Source: Streptomyces sp. DSM 110735 (GTDB lineage Bacteria; Actinomycetota; Actinomycetes; Streptomycetales; Streptomycetaceae). From it: 64,000 bases of DNA. Position 1 is the stretch's first letter. Each line of letters starts with the position of its first letter. The stretch lies in NCBI RefSeq assembly GCF_016482685.1, contig NZ_JACYHF010000030.1, forward strand, positions 1-64,000, given 5' to 3'. The translations under genes were made by a program, and so were the position numbers. Under the pieces are notes generated by a model. That model was not told the origin of the DNA. It saw only the letters and a list, made by a program, of their open reading frames with translations, and searched no databases. Positions 19,732-27,147 of the stretch are shown one piece after another.

Positions 19732-21313
19732 CCCCGGTCCGCCGCACGTACAGCCGCACGCTCGCGTCCGGACTCAGCGACTCCTCGACGGGCGTGAACT
19801 CCGTGGCCAGCAGCGCCATCTTGGCCCGCTCGGCGGCTCCGGCCGGGCTCCAGCGCCCCTCCATCAGATCCCGGTCGGCCACGACCCACACCCGGTCCAG
19901 CCGCGCCAGCCGCGCCCGCAGCAGCGCCGGGTCCGCCTCCTGTCCGTACAGCGTGCCGGAGGCGGCGACCGGCGACATCAGCGCCACGTCCCGTACGCCC
20001 CGGAAGGCGTCCGGGTAGGCGAGGGCGGCGTTGCGGGCCTGCGCGGGCAGGAACAGCACCGGCTGTCCGGGGCGCACCGCGTGCTCGGCGACCCGGGCGA
20101 CGGCGCCGAGGTCGTCGGGGCGGTTCGCCGGGTCGCGGTCGGCGCGCAGCAGCGGAAGCTGGCAGGAGTAGCCGAGCGCGACGAGGGCGACGCCGAACGC
20201 GGCGACGAGGGAGGACCGCCACCGTCCGCCGCCCGTGGGCAGCGCCCGCCGCGCGAGCCGGACCACCGTGTCCGCCCCCGCCGCCACCAGCAGCGGCGCC
20301 CCCGACAGGGCGTAGAGCACATACCGGTCGACGTACAGCGGGGACAGTTGCGAGGCCAGCATCAGGGCGGCGGGCGGCACCACGGTCAGGGGCAGGCACA
20401 GGCGCGCGAGGGTGAGCCGTCCGCGCGGTGCGGTCAGTCCCCCGAGACCGAGCAGGGCGAGCGGCAGGCAGGTCCAGTAGAGCGGGTCGCTCTCGCCGAG
20501 GAAGGCCCGCAGCAGACCCTGGGCGGTGTGCCAGGTCGGCGGTCCGAGCCACGCCAACTGGGCCGACTGGGCGTGCGAGACCAGCGCCATCGGCAGCAGC
20601 GCGAGGACGACCGCGCCCGCCGCGCGCCCCCAGCCCCGCCAGACCCGTCTCTCCGCGCGGGCCAGCGCCAGCGAGACCCCGTGGGCGAGCAGGAGCAGGA
20701 CCGCGAACTCGTGCAGCCAGCAGGTGAGTCCGAGCAGCAGACCGTAGGAGCGCCAGGAGCCGGTGCCGACCGCGCGGGTCAGGAGCAGGGTGGCGCCGGT
20801 GGCACCGGCGGCGACGAGGGCGTAGGAGCGACCCTCCTGCGCGTAGTGCCCGGCCATCGGCGTGATGGCGTACAGCAGTCCGGCCCACAGCCCGACGCGC
20901 GGACCCGCGAGGCGGGCGCCGAGCGCGCCGACCAGGGCGGCGGTCACCGTCGCCGCGCACACCGAGGGCAGCCGCAGCAGGACCTCGTCGGGGCGGACGG
21001 CGAGGACGGCGTGCATGAGCAGGTAGTAGAGCCCGTGCACGGCGTCCACGCTGTGCAGCAGCCGCCAGATGTCGGGCACCCCGCGCCGCGCGACCTGGAG
21101 GGTGACGGCTTCGTCGCGCCACATCCCGCCCCGGTCCACGCCCCACAGCCCGAGCGCGAGCATCACCGCCGCGGGCACGAGCGCGGCGGCGGTCCGCGCG
21201 CCGCGCCCCGGCGTCCGGACGACCGCGCGCCGCGCCAACCGCACCGGTGCGGCAGCCGCTGATCCAGCCGCGTCGAGCGGCTGCGGTTCCACAAGAGGCC
21301 CGACGTTCACCAC
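19673..21313 (-). CDS. Multi-pass membrane glycosyltransferase (GT-C, PMT/ArnT-like)
   Basis: About 546 aa with roughly ten hydrophobic helices. Near the N-terminus, after the first helix, is an acidic motif in WGVDRGGMWRDEAVT, the position of the catalytic Asp/Glu in GT-C enzymes that use polyprenyl-phosphate sugars. A soluble C-terminal portion of about 130 residues follows. An upstream ATG at 21352 would add 13 residues, but those codons (ATA, AAA, TGT, GCA) lack Streptomyces third-base GC, so I prefer GTG 21313; no strong ribosome site supports either. Divergent from the GT87-like gene. Probably adds mannose or a similar sugar outside the membrane to the surface polymer or protein. Confidence 0.75.
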   Translation of the reverse strand: MVNVGPLVEPQPLDAAGSAAAAPVRLARRAVVRTPGRGARTAAALVPAAVMLALGLWGVDRGGMWRDEAVTLQVARRGVPDIWRLLHSVDAVHGLYYLLMHAVLAVRPDEVLLRLPSVCAATVTAALVGALGARLAGPRVGLWAGLLYAITPMAGHYAQEGRSYALVAAGATGATLLLTRAVGTGSWRSYGLLLGLTCWLHEFAVLLLLAHGVSLALARAERRVWRGWGRAAGAVVLALLPMALVSHAQSAQLAWLGPPTWHTAQGLLRAFLGESDPLYWTCLPLALLGLGGLTAPRGRLTLARLCLPLTVVPPAALMLASQLSPLYVDRYVLYALSGAPLLVAAGADTVVRLARRALPTGGGRWRSSLVAAFGVALVALGYSCQLPLLRADRDPANRPDDLGAVARVAEHAVRPGQPVLFLPAQARNAALAYPDAFRGVRDVALMSPVAASGTLYGQEADPALLRARLARLDRVWVVADRDLMEGRWSPAGAAERAKMALLATEFTPVEESLSPDASVRLYVRRTGVSGAPGTPPGPLPPRPVPR

Positions 21314-21390
21314 GGCCCGATCTTTTGCGATGAGACAACCTTTTATGACCATTGACGGCGTATCGGCGCGGATACACCATCCACCCGGAT

Positions 21391-21396
21391 TACGCT
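21391..21396 (+). promoter_or_regulatory. Leaderless -10-like element of the GT87-like gene
   Basis: TACGCT followed by CCC sits nine bases before ATG 21406, which has no ribosome-binding site. The same TACGCTCCC word, eight bases from an ATG without a ribosome site, occurs before the gene at 22740. Leaderless transcription is inferred. Confidence 0.45.
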
Positions 21397-21405
21397 CCCC
21401 CCTCG

Positions 21406-22704
21406 ATGAAGCGCCTTGGTGTCACCCCCGGACCGTTCCTCGCCCTCACCGCCGCCTGGCTCGCCACCCGCGCCCTGATGCTGTGGCTGCTGGCCCACTC
21501 CGCCGCGCCCCTGCTGGGCGGGGGCTCGGTGACGCGGGAGGTGTCGCGGCTGTACTTCCACTGGTACGGCGTGCTGTCCAACGGCGCGTTCCCCACCCAG
21601 GACACGATGTGGCAGTACCCGCCGGGCGCCGGAGCGGTGCTGCTGGCCCCCGGCGCGCTGCCCGGACTCGACTATCTCCAGGGGTTCGTGACCCTCACCC
21701 TCGCCACGGACGCGCTGATCACCGCGCTGCTGGTCGCCGCCGCCCGCCGCCCGGGGCGGAGTCTGAAGGGCGCCGCCCTGTGGACCGGCGGCGTACCGCT
21801 GCTCCTGCACATCCCGCTCTGCCGCTACGACGTGCAGGTCACCGCGCTCGCCGTGCTCTGCCTGCTGACCCTGAACCGGTCCCCGCGCCTGGGCGGGGTG
21901 TTCGGGGCGCTGGGCGCGCTGGTGAAGGTGTGGCCCGCGCTCGCGCTGCTCGGTGTGCCGAGGGGACGGGCGACCCGGACGGCGTGGGTCTGGTCGGTGG
22001 GCGCCGGATGCGCTGCCCTCGCGCTGCTGGCGGTGTTCTTCAGCGACCCGCTCTCCTTCCTGGGCGAGCAGAGCGGGCGGGGTGTGCAGATCGAGTCGCT
22101 CGGCGGCACCCTGCTGAACCTGGCCCGGCACGCGGGCTGGCCAGGGCGGGTCCGCTACCAGTACGGCGCGACGGAACTGGTCGGACCCGGGGTGCGCGCC
22201 GTCGCCGGTGTCTCGCTGGCGCTCACGGCGAGCGCGTTCGCCCTGCTGCTGCTGTGGCGGTGGAAAGCCCGGCGCTGGAACCCGGCGACGCCCTACGACA
22301 CCGCGCTCGCGGCGGTGCTGCTGTTCACCGTGACCAGCCGGGTGATCAGCCCGCAGTACCTGGTCTGGCTGCTCGGTCTCGCCGCCGTCTGCCTGACCTC
22401 CCGGCACACCTCCCAGCGCCCGGTGGCGGTGCTGGTCCTCGCGGCGAGCGCGCTCAGCAGCCTGGTCTTCCCGGTGTTCTACGGTGAGGTGACCGGCGGA
22501 AGCTGGGCCGGCGGTCTGCTGGCGCTGGCCCGCGTCGGGCTGCTGGTCGCCGCGGCGGCGCTGTCCTTCGTCCGGCTGTGGCGCTCCACGCGCCCGGCAC
22601 CGGGACCGTCCGTGCCGCCGCCCGCCCCCGCGACGGCACCGTCCGCGACGGAACCGCGAGCCGATTCCGACCGTCTTCCGGAACGACCACTGAGTATCTC
22701 TTAA
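21406..22704 (+). CDS. GT87-like membrane mannosyltransferase (DUF2029 type)
   Basis: A 432-aa protein from ATG 21406 (MKRLGVTPGPFLAL) with about nine to ten membrane helices and a disordered Pro/Ala tail of about 50 residues. The layout recalls polyprenol-phosphate-mannose-dependent GT87 enzymes such as mycobacterial PimE: a conserved aromatic stretch YFHWYGVLSNG in the first external loop, a QYPPGA motif, and SRVISPQYLVWLL near the end. No cytoplasmic NDP-sugar motif is present. It lies between another GT-C protein and a GT2 gene. The exact acceptor is unknown. Confidence 0.78.
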   Translation: MKRLGVTPGPFLALTAAWLATRALMLWLLAHSAAPLLGGGSVTREVSRLYFHWYGVLSNGAFPTQDTMWQYPPGAGAVLLAPGALPGLDYLQGFVTLTLATDALITALLVAAARRPGRSLKGAALWTGGVPLLLHIPLCRYDVQVTALAVLCLLTLNRSPRLGGVFGALGALVKVWPALALLGVPRGRATRTAWVWSVGAGCAALALLAVFFSDPLSFLGEQSGRGVQIESLGGTLLNLARHAGWPGRVRYQYGATELVGPGVRAVAGVSLALTASAFALLLLWRWKARRWNPATPYDTALAAVLLFTVTSRVISPQYLVWLLGLAAVCLTSRHTSQRPVAVLVLAASALSSLVFPVFYGEVTGGSWAGGLLALARVGLLVAAAALSFVRLWRSTRPAPGPSVPPPAPATAPSATEPRADSDRLPERPLSIS

Positions 22705-22725
22705 CAGGGTATTACTGAATATTCC

Positions 22726-22731
22726 TACGCT
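22726..22731 (+). promoter_or_regulatory. Leaderless -10-like element of the GT2 gene at 22740
   Basis: TACGCT lies eight bases before ATG 22740 and is preceded by an AT-rich stretch (22691-22725) containing TTAACA at 22701-22706, a possible -35 at 19-base spacing. No ribosome site is seen. It shares TACGCTCCC with the promoter at 21391. Confidence 0.5.
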
Positions 22732-22739
22732 CCCGGCTC

Positions 22740-24356
22740 ATGGACCTCATGCTTCCAGCACCGCAGGACCCGCATCCCGCGCCCCGGGTCGCCGTCGTCG
22801 TCATCGGGTACGACGACGCCGCCCATGTGGCCGACGCCGTGCGTTCGGCGCTCCGTCAGGGACCCGCCGTCGGTGAGGTGATCGCCGTGGACGACTGCTC
22901 CACGGACGGCAGCGCCGAGCTGCTGGAGCGGCTGGCCGGGCACGACCCCCGGCTGCGTGTCGTACACCGGAGCGAGAACAGCGGCGGCTGCGGCACCCCG
23001 CGCAACACCGGGATCGACGCGGTGACGCTGCCGTACGTGATGTTCCTGGACAGCGACGACGTGCTCCCCGCGGGTGCGGTGGACACGCTGCTGCGGGCGG
23101 CGGTCGCGGCGGACGCCGAGGTGACGTCCGGGCTGTGCGTGCGCCGGGAGCTGCCCTCGGGGCGCGAACAGCCCTGGCAGCCGACGCTCTACGCGGCGCC
23201 CGCCGTCTTCGCGCGCCCCTCCGAGCGCCCCCGGCTGGTGGACGACACGCTGTGCGTCAACAAGCTGTATCTGACCTCGTTCCTGCGCGAGCACGGCATC
23301 CGCTTCCCCGAAGGGCGGTTCCTCTACGAGGACTTCGTCTTCACCGCGCGGGTGCTGGCCGCCGCGCCGCGCGTCGCGCTCGTCCCGGACCGGGTCTACA
23401 CATGGAACGTGCGCCGCTCCGCCGACCGGCTCTCGCTCTCCCTGGACCGTGACGGCATCGACAACTGGCGCTCCCGCACCCGCGCCTGCGCCCTGGCGCA
23501 CGAGATCCTGCTGAGCGCGGGCCAGAAGGTGCTGGCGCGAGCCGCCCGGGTGAAGTTCCTCGACCACGAACTGCGGATGTACGTCCGCGAGTTGCACCTG
23601 CGCAGTCCGGAGTACCGGCGCGCCTGGTGGGAGCACACGCGGGAGTTCCTCGGGCACTACGACGCCGCCGACTGGGAGCCGAACCCCGCGGCGCCGGGCC
23701 GCCTGATCGGCCGAGTGATCATGGAGTGCCCGGAGCCCGCCGACCTGCCCCGCCTCCGGGAGCTGGCGGCGCGTCCGGCGCGCCTGCTGCCGCCGTACGT
23801 CCGCGCCGCCGACGGCACGCCCATCTGGTCGGCCGCGCTGCCGCAGGTGAACCTGGCTTCGCTGCTGACCCGTCCGGCGAGCGGACTCCCCGTCGCGGTG
23901 GACGCCGAACTCCTGGTCCGCACGCGCACGTCCCGGCTGCGGCTGCGCCTGCACGAGCTGTACGGCAGGGTCGCCGCGGCGGAGCCGCTCGCGGTGACCG
24001 TGGAGTGGCGCTTCCGCCCGACGGGCCGCGTCGCACGGCGCGCCACGGTCCCCTTCGCGCCCACGGCACCCGAGCTGTGGACCGCCGAGACCCCGGTGGA
24101 CCTGACCGCGCTGGGCGCGGGCGTCTGGGACCTCTGCCTCACCCTGCACTTCAAGGACGGCACCAGCCGCGAGGCGACCGCCCACGCCCGCAGCTCCCCG
24201 CACCTGCGCCGCCGCGCCCTGCCCAACCCGCACCATCTGCTGCTGCTCGCCCACCCCTACGCCACCCACTCCGGCGCCCTGGCGCTGCGCGTGGCCACGG
24301 GTCCGCTGGGGGCGGCGCGGGTCGCCAAGGGCAGGCTCCAGCGCCTACTGCGCTGA
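22740..24356 (+). CDS. GT2 family glycosyltransferase
   Basis: A 538-aa protein. The GT-A domain occupies residues 15-240: VVVIGYDDA, the nucleotide-binding VDDCSTDGS, SGGCGTPRNTG, and the metal-binding LDSDD. RFLYEDFVF matches the catalytic-base ED region. The C-terminal 300 residues are a helical arm plus a beta-rich region without a transferase motif, so it lacks the TagF-like half of the larger paralogues. It is most like the product of the gene at 29349. Probably transfers a sugar to the surface polymer in the cytoplasm. Confidence 0.85.
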   Translation: MDLMLPAPQDPHPAPRVAVVVIGYDDAAHVADAVRSALRQGPAVGEVIAVDDCSTDGSAELLERLAGHDPRLRVVHRSENSGGCGTPRNTGIDAVTLPYVMFLDSDDVLPAGAVDTLLRAAVAADAEVTSGLCVRRELPSGREQPWQPTLYAAPAVFARPSERPRLVDDTLCVNKLYLTSFLREHGIRFPEGRFLYEDFVFTARVLAAAPRVALVPDRVYTWNVRRSADRLSLSLDRDGIDNWRSRTRACALAHEILLSAGQKVLARAARVKFLDHELRMYVRELHLRSPEYRRAWWEHTREFLGHYDAADWEPNPAAPGRLIGRVIMECPEPADLPRLRELAARPARLLPPYVRAADGTPIWSAALPQVNLASLLTRPASGLPVAVDAELLVRTRTSRLRLRLHELYGRVAAAEPLAVTVEWRFRPTGRVARRATVPFAPTAPELWTAETPVDLTALGAGVWDLCLTLHFKDGTSREATAHARSSPHLRRRALPNPHHLLLLAHPYATHSGALALRVATGPLGAARVAKGRLQRLLR

Positions 24357-24399
24357 CCGCGCGCGCCGCGCCCCGCCCCCGGAGCACCGCGCCGCGCCC

Positions 24400-25026
24400 T
24401 CAGAGCGCCTTGAGCGCCCCGGCCGTGGCGCGGGCCAGGCTCGCCAGATAGCCCTTGGGCAGCTTCGGCGTGCGGATGACCACAGCGCGCCAGTACAGCG
24501 GACCGGAGATCAGGTCCAGGACCAGGTCCGGGTCGATGCCCGGAGCGACCTCGCCGCGCTCCTGCGCCGCCGCGAGGATCCGGCTGGCGACGCTCTCCTG
24601 GCTGTCCCGCAGCGCCTTCTGGAAGGCGTCGGCCATCTCGGGCGTCCGCGCCGCCTCCGCCTGGAGGTCGGGGATGATCTGCGAGACCACGGGGTGGCGC
24701 AGCGCGCGCGAGGTGACCTCGTACAGCAGCCGCAGGTCGCCCTCCAGGGAGCCGGTGTCCGGGACCGGCAGGCCGAGGACGGCCATCGCGGAGACCACGT
24801 CGAGCACCAGGTGCAGCTTGGAGCGCCAGCGCCGGTAGACGGCCGTCTTGCCGACTCCGGCCCGCCGGGCGATGCCCTCGATGGACATGCGGGCGTACCC
24901 GACGGCCGCCAGCTCCTCGAAGACGGCGGCGCGGATGGCCTCGGTCACGTCCTCCCGGAGCACGGCGGCCCCGGCCGGAGCCCGGCGGCGCGGGCGCGCC
25001 GGGGGTTCGTCGGCGTTGGTGGTCAT
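24400..25026 (-). CDS. TetR-family transcriptional regulator
   Basis: A 208-aa protein. The N-terminal helix-turn-helix lies at about 27-72 (IRAAVFEELAAVGYARMSIEGIA, then GVGKTAVYRRW). The C-terminal helical ligand domain is of TetR_C type. It is divergent from the ABC exporter permease at 25222, and the 195-base gap contains three direct copies of a CGTTGCGACG-like word. It probably represses the exporter genes, itself, or both. The ligand is unknown. TATGCT lies six bases upstream of the start, so the transcript may be leaderless. Confidence 0.88.
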   Translation of the reverse strand: MTTNADEPPARPRRRAPAGAAVLREDVTEAIRAAVFEELAAVGYARMSIEGIARRAGVGKTAVYRRWRSKLHLVLDVVSAMAVLGLPVPDTGSLEGDLRLLYEVTSRALRHPVVSQIIPDLQAEAARTPEMADAFQKALRDSQESVASRILAAAQERGEVAPGIDPDLVLDLISGPLYWRAVVIRTPKLPKGYLASLARATAGALKAL

Positions 25027-25060
25027 GCGTCCAGCATAGGGCGTGACGACGAAACGGTTG

Positions 25061-25118
25061 CGTTGCGACGTCGCTTGGGCCTACTCTCGCGTTGCGACGA
25101 TACGGTCCCGTTCCGACG
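25061..25118. promoter_or_regulatory. Repeat cluster, candidate TetR operator region
   Basis: CGTTGCGACG occurs at 25061-25070 and 25090-25099, and CGTTCCGACG at 25109-25118. The first overlaps a perfect palindrome GCGACGTCGC (25065-25074). An imperfect palindrome centred on ACGGTCCCGT (from 25102) also falls here. The cluster lies between the divergent tetR gene and the exporter permease. Confidence 0.5.
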
Positions 25119-25221
25119 TAAGAGAACGTGAAGAGAAGCGTAGGGAAACGCCGGGCGACGACCACGCCCCGGCGCGGGCCGGGCGAGCGCACCCCCCTCC
25201 CCCCGAGCGAAAGCAGCGGAT

Positions 25222-26139
25222 GTGAGCCAGGTCCTCGACACACCGCCCCCGACGCGGGTCCCGGCCGACGACACCGACCTCGCGGCCCTGGCCGCCCGGC
25301 ACGGCCTCACGGTCAGCGGCGCCCGCCCCTCCGTCCCCGCCTACGTCCGCCAGTTGTGGGCGCGGCGCCACTTCATCACCGCGTTCGCCACCGCCAAGCT
25401 CACCGCCCAGTACAGCCAGGCGAAGCTCGGCCAGGTCTGGCAGGTGATGACCCCGCTGCTGAACGCGGCGGTCTACTACTTCATCTTCGGCGTGCTGCTC
25501 GGCACCAAGCACGGCGTCCCGGACTACATCCCGTTCCTGGTCACCGGCGTGTTCGTGTGGACGTTCACGCAGAGCTCGATCATGGCGGGCACCCGGGCCA
25601 TCTCCGGCAACCTCGGTCTGGTCCGCGCCCTGCACTTCCCGCGCGCCGCGCTGCCGATCTCGTTCTGCCTCCAGCAGTTGCAGCAGTTGCTGTTCTCCAT
25701 GGCCGCGCTGCTGGTCATCCTGCTGTGCGCGGGTGTGCCGGTGTCGCTGTCCTGGCTGCTCGCGATCCCCGCGCTGTGCCTGCAGTTCACGTTCAACGCG
25801 GGCGTGGCGATGGCCATGGCCCGGCTCGGCGCGAAGACCCCGGACATCGCCCAGTTGATGCCGTTCGTGCTGCGCACGTGGATGTACGTCTCCGGCGTGA
25901 TGTGGAGCATCAGCAGGCTCACCGAGGACAAGGGGCTGCCGCACTGGCTCGTCGTCGCGCTGGAGACCAACCCGTCCGCCGTCTACATCGACCTCATGCG
26001 GTTCGCGCTGATCGACAGCTTCCACTCCAGCCAGCTCCCGCCGCACGTGTGGGCGGCGGCGATCGGGTGGGCCGTGGTCGCCGGGATCGGCGGATTCATC
26101 TACTTCTGGAAGGCTGAGGAGACCTACGGCCGTGGCTGA
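25222..26139 (+). CDS. ABC-2 type polysaccharide/teichoic-acid exporter permease (TagG/Wzm-like)
   Basis: A 305-aa membrane protein starting at GTG 25222. About six membrane helices follow a 50-residue cytoplasmic N-terminus. The segment AKLTAQYSQAKLGQVWQVMTP is the amphipathic region conserved in Wzm/TagG permeases. It ends eight bases inside the next gene (GTGGCTGA overlap), so the two are coupled. With its ATPase it would flip or export a lipid-linked glycopolymer made by the surrounding transferases. Confidence 0.9.
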   Translation: MSQVLDTPPPTRVPADDTDLAALAARHGLTVSGARPSVPAYVRQLWARRHFITAFATAKLTAQYSQAKLGQVWQVMTPLLNAAVYYFIFGVLLGTKHGVPDYIPFLVTGVFVWTFTQSSIMAGTRAISGNLGLVRALHFPRAALPISFCLQQLQQLLFSMAALLVILLCAGVPVSLSWLLAIPALCLQFTFNAGVAMAMARLGAKTPDIAQLMPFVLRTWMYVSGVMWSISRLTEDKGLPHWLVVALETNPSAVYIDLMRFALIDSFHSSQLPPHVWAAAIGWAVVAGIGGFIYFWKAEETYGRG

Positions 26140-26998
26140 GCAGACCGACGCGCAGGAGCAGGTCTCCGCGCACAGCGAGAAGATCCCCACCGTCGTCGCC
26201 GACCGGGTGGACATCGTCTACCGGGTCAACGGCACCGGCGCGGGCCGTGGTTCGGCCACCGCCGCCCTCAACCGCATCCTGCGCCGCGAGCAGGCGGAGA
26301 AGGCGGCGGGCGTGCGCCGCGTCCACGCGGTCAAGAAGGTGTCCTTCGTCGCGTACCGGGGCGAGGCCATCGGTCTGATCGGCACCAACGGCTCGGGCAA
26401 GTCCACCCTGCTCAAGGCGGTCGCGGGACTGCTCCCGGTGGAGAACGGACACATCTACACCGGCGGCCAGCCCTCCCTGCTCGGCGTCAACGCCGCCCTG
26501 ATGAACGACCTGACCGGCGAGCGCAACGTGCACCTCGGCGGACTGGCGATGGGCATGTCGCGCGAGCAGGTCCGGGAGCGCTACCAGGACATCGTCGACT
26601 TCTCCGGGATCAACGAGAAGGGCGACTTCATCACGCTCCCGATGCGGACGTACTCCTCCGGCATGGCCGCCCGGCTGCGCTTCTCCATCGCCGCCGCCAA
26701 GGACCACGACGTGCTGCTGATCGACGAGGCGCTGGCCACCGGCGACCGCTCCTTCCAGAAGCGCTCCGAGGCGCGCATCCGCGAGCTGCGCAAGCACGCG
26801 GGCACGGTCTTCCTGGTCAGCCACAACAACAAGTCCATCCGCGACACCTGCGAACGGGTGCTCTGGCTGGAACGCGGCGAGCTGCGCATGGACGGACCCA
26901 CCGAGGAGGTACTCAAGGAGTACGAGGCTTTCACGGGTGACAAGGGCGACAAGAAGGCGAAGAAGCCCGCGCCCAAACCCGCTCCCGCGAAACCATAG
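26132..26998 (+). CDS. ABC exporter ATP-binding protein (TagH/Wzt-like)
   Basis: A 288-aa nucleotide-binding subunit, GTG start overlapping the permease. Walker A is GTNGSGKST, the signature region is YSSGMAARL, and Walker B is DVLLIDEAL with the catalytic Glu. A 35-residue insert before the Walker A (ATAALNRILRREQAEKAAG) is typical of TagH-type proteins. The C-terminus is a Lys/Pro/Ala-rich tail, with no carbohydrate-binding Wzt domain. It powers export of the cell-surface polymer. Confidence 0.92.
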   Translation: MAEQTDAQEQVSAHSEKIPTVVADRVDIVYRVNGTGAGRGSATAALNRILRREQAEKAAGVRRVHAVKKVSFVAYRGEAIGLIGTNGSGKSTLLKAVAGLLPVENGHIYTGGQPSLLGVNAALMNDLTGERNVHLGGLAMGMSREQVRERYQDIVDFSGINEKGDFITLPMRTYSSGMAARLRFSIAAAKDHDVLLIDEALATGDRSFQKRSEARIRELRKHAGTVFLVSHNNKSIRDTCERVLWLERGELRMDGPTEEVLKEYEAFTGDKGDKKAKKPAPKPAPAKP

Positions 26999-27072
26999 GC
27001 ACCGGGAAGCCGTCTTCCGGGGTAAGAGGGGGTGAAGGCGCCGCGCCTCCGTTGACCCCGGTCGCGATTATC

Positions 27073-27108
27073 CCTTTCATCGCTCTAATGACAGTATGTT
27101 ATGAAAGG
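27073..27108. promoter_or_regulatory. Inverted repeat at promoter of bifunctional transferase gene
   Basis: CCTTTCAT (27073-27080) and ATGAAAGG (27101-27108) are perfect complements flanking 20 bases that contain TATGTT (27095-27100), a possible -10. The tract is unusually AT-rich. It could be an operator overlapping the promoter of the gene at 27148. A weak GGAAG/CTTCC hairpin at 27005-27018 may end the exporter operon. Confidence 0.5.
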
Positions 27109-27147
27109 TGCCCTCTCTGAGACGACGAGCCGAAGGAGTCCTCCGCG

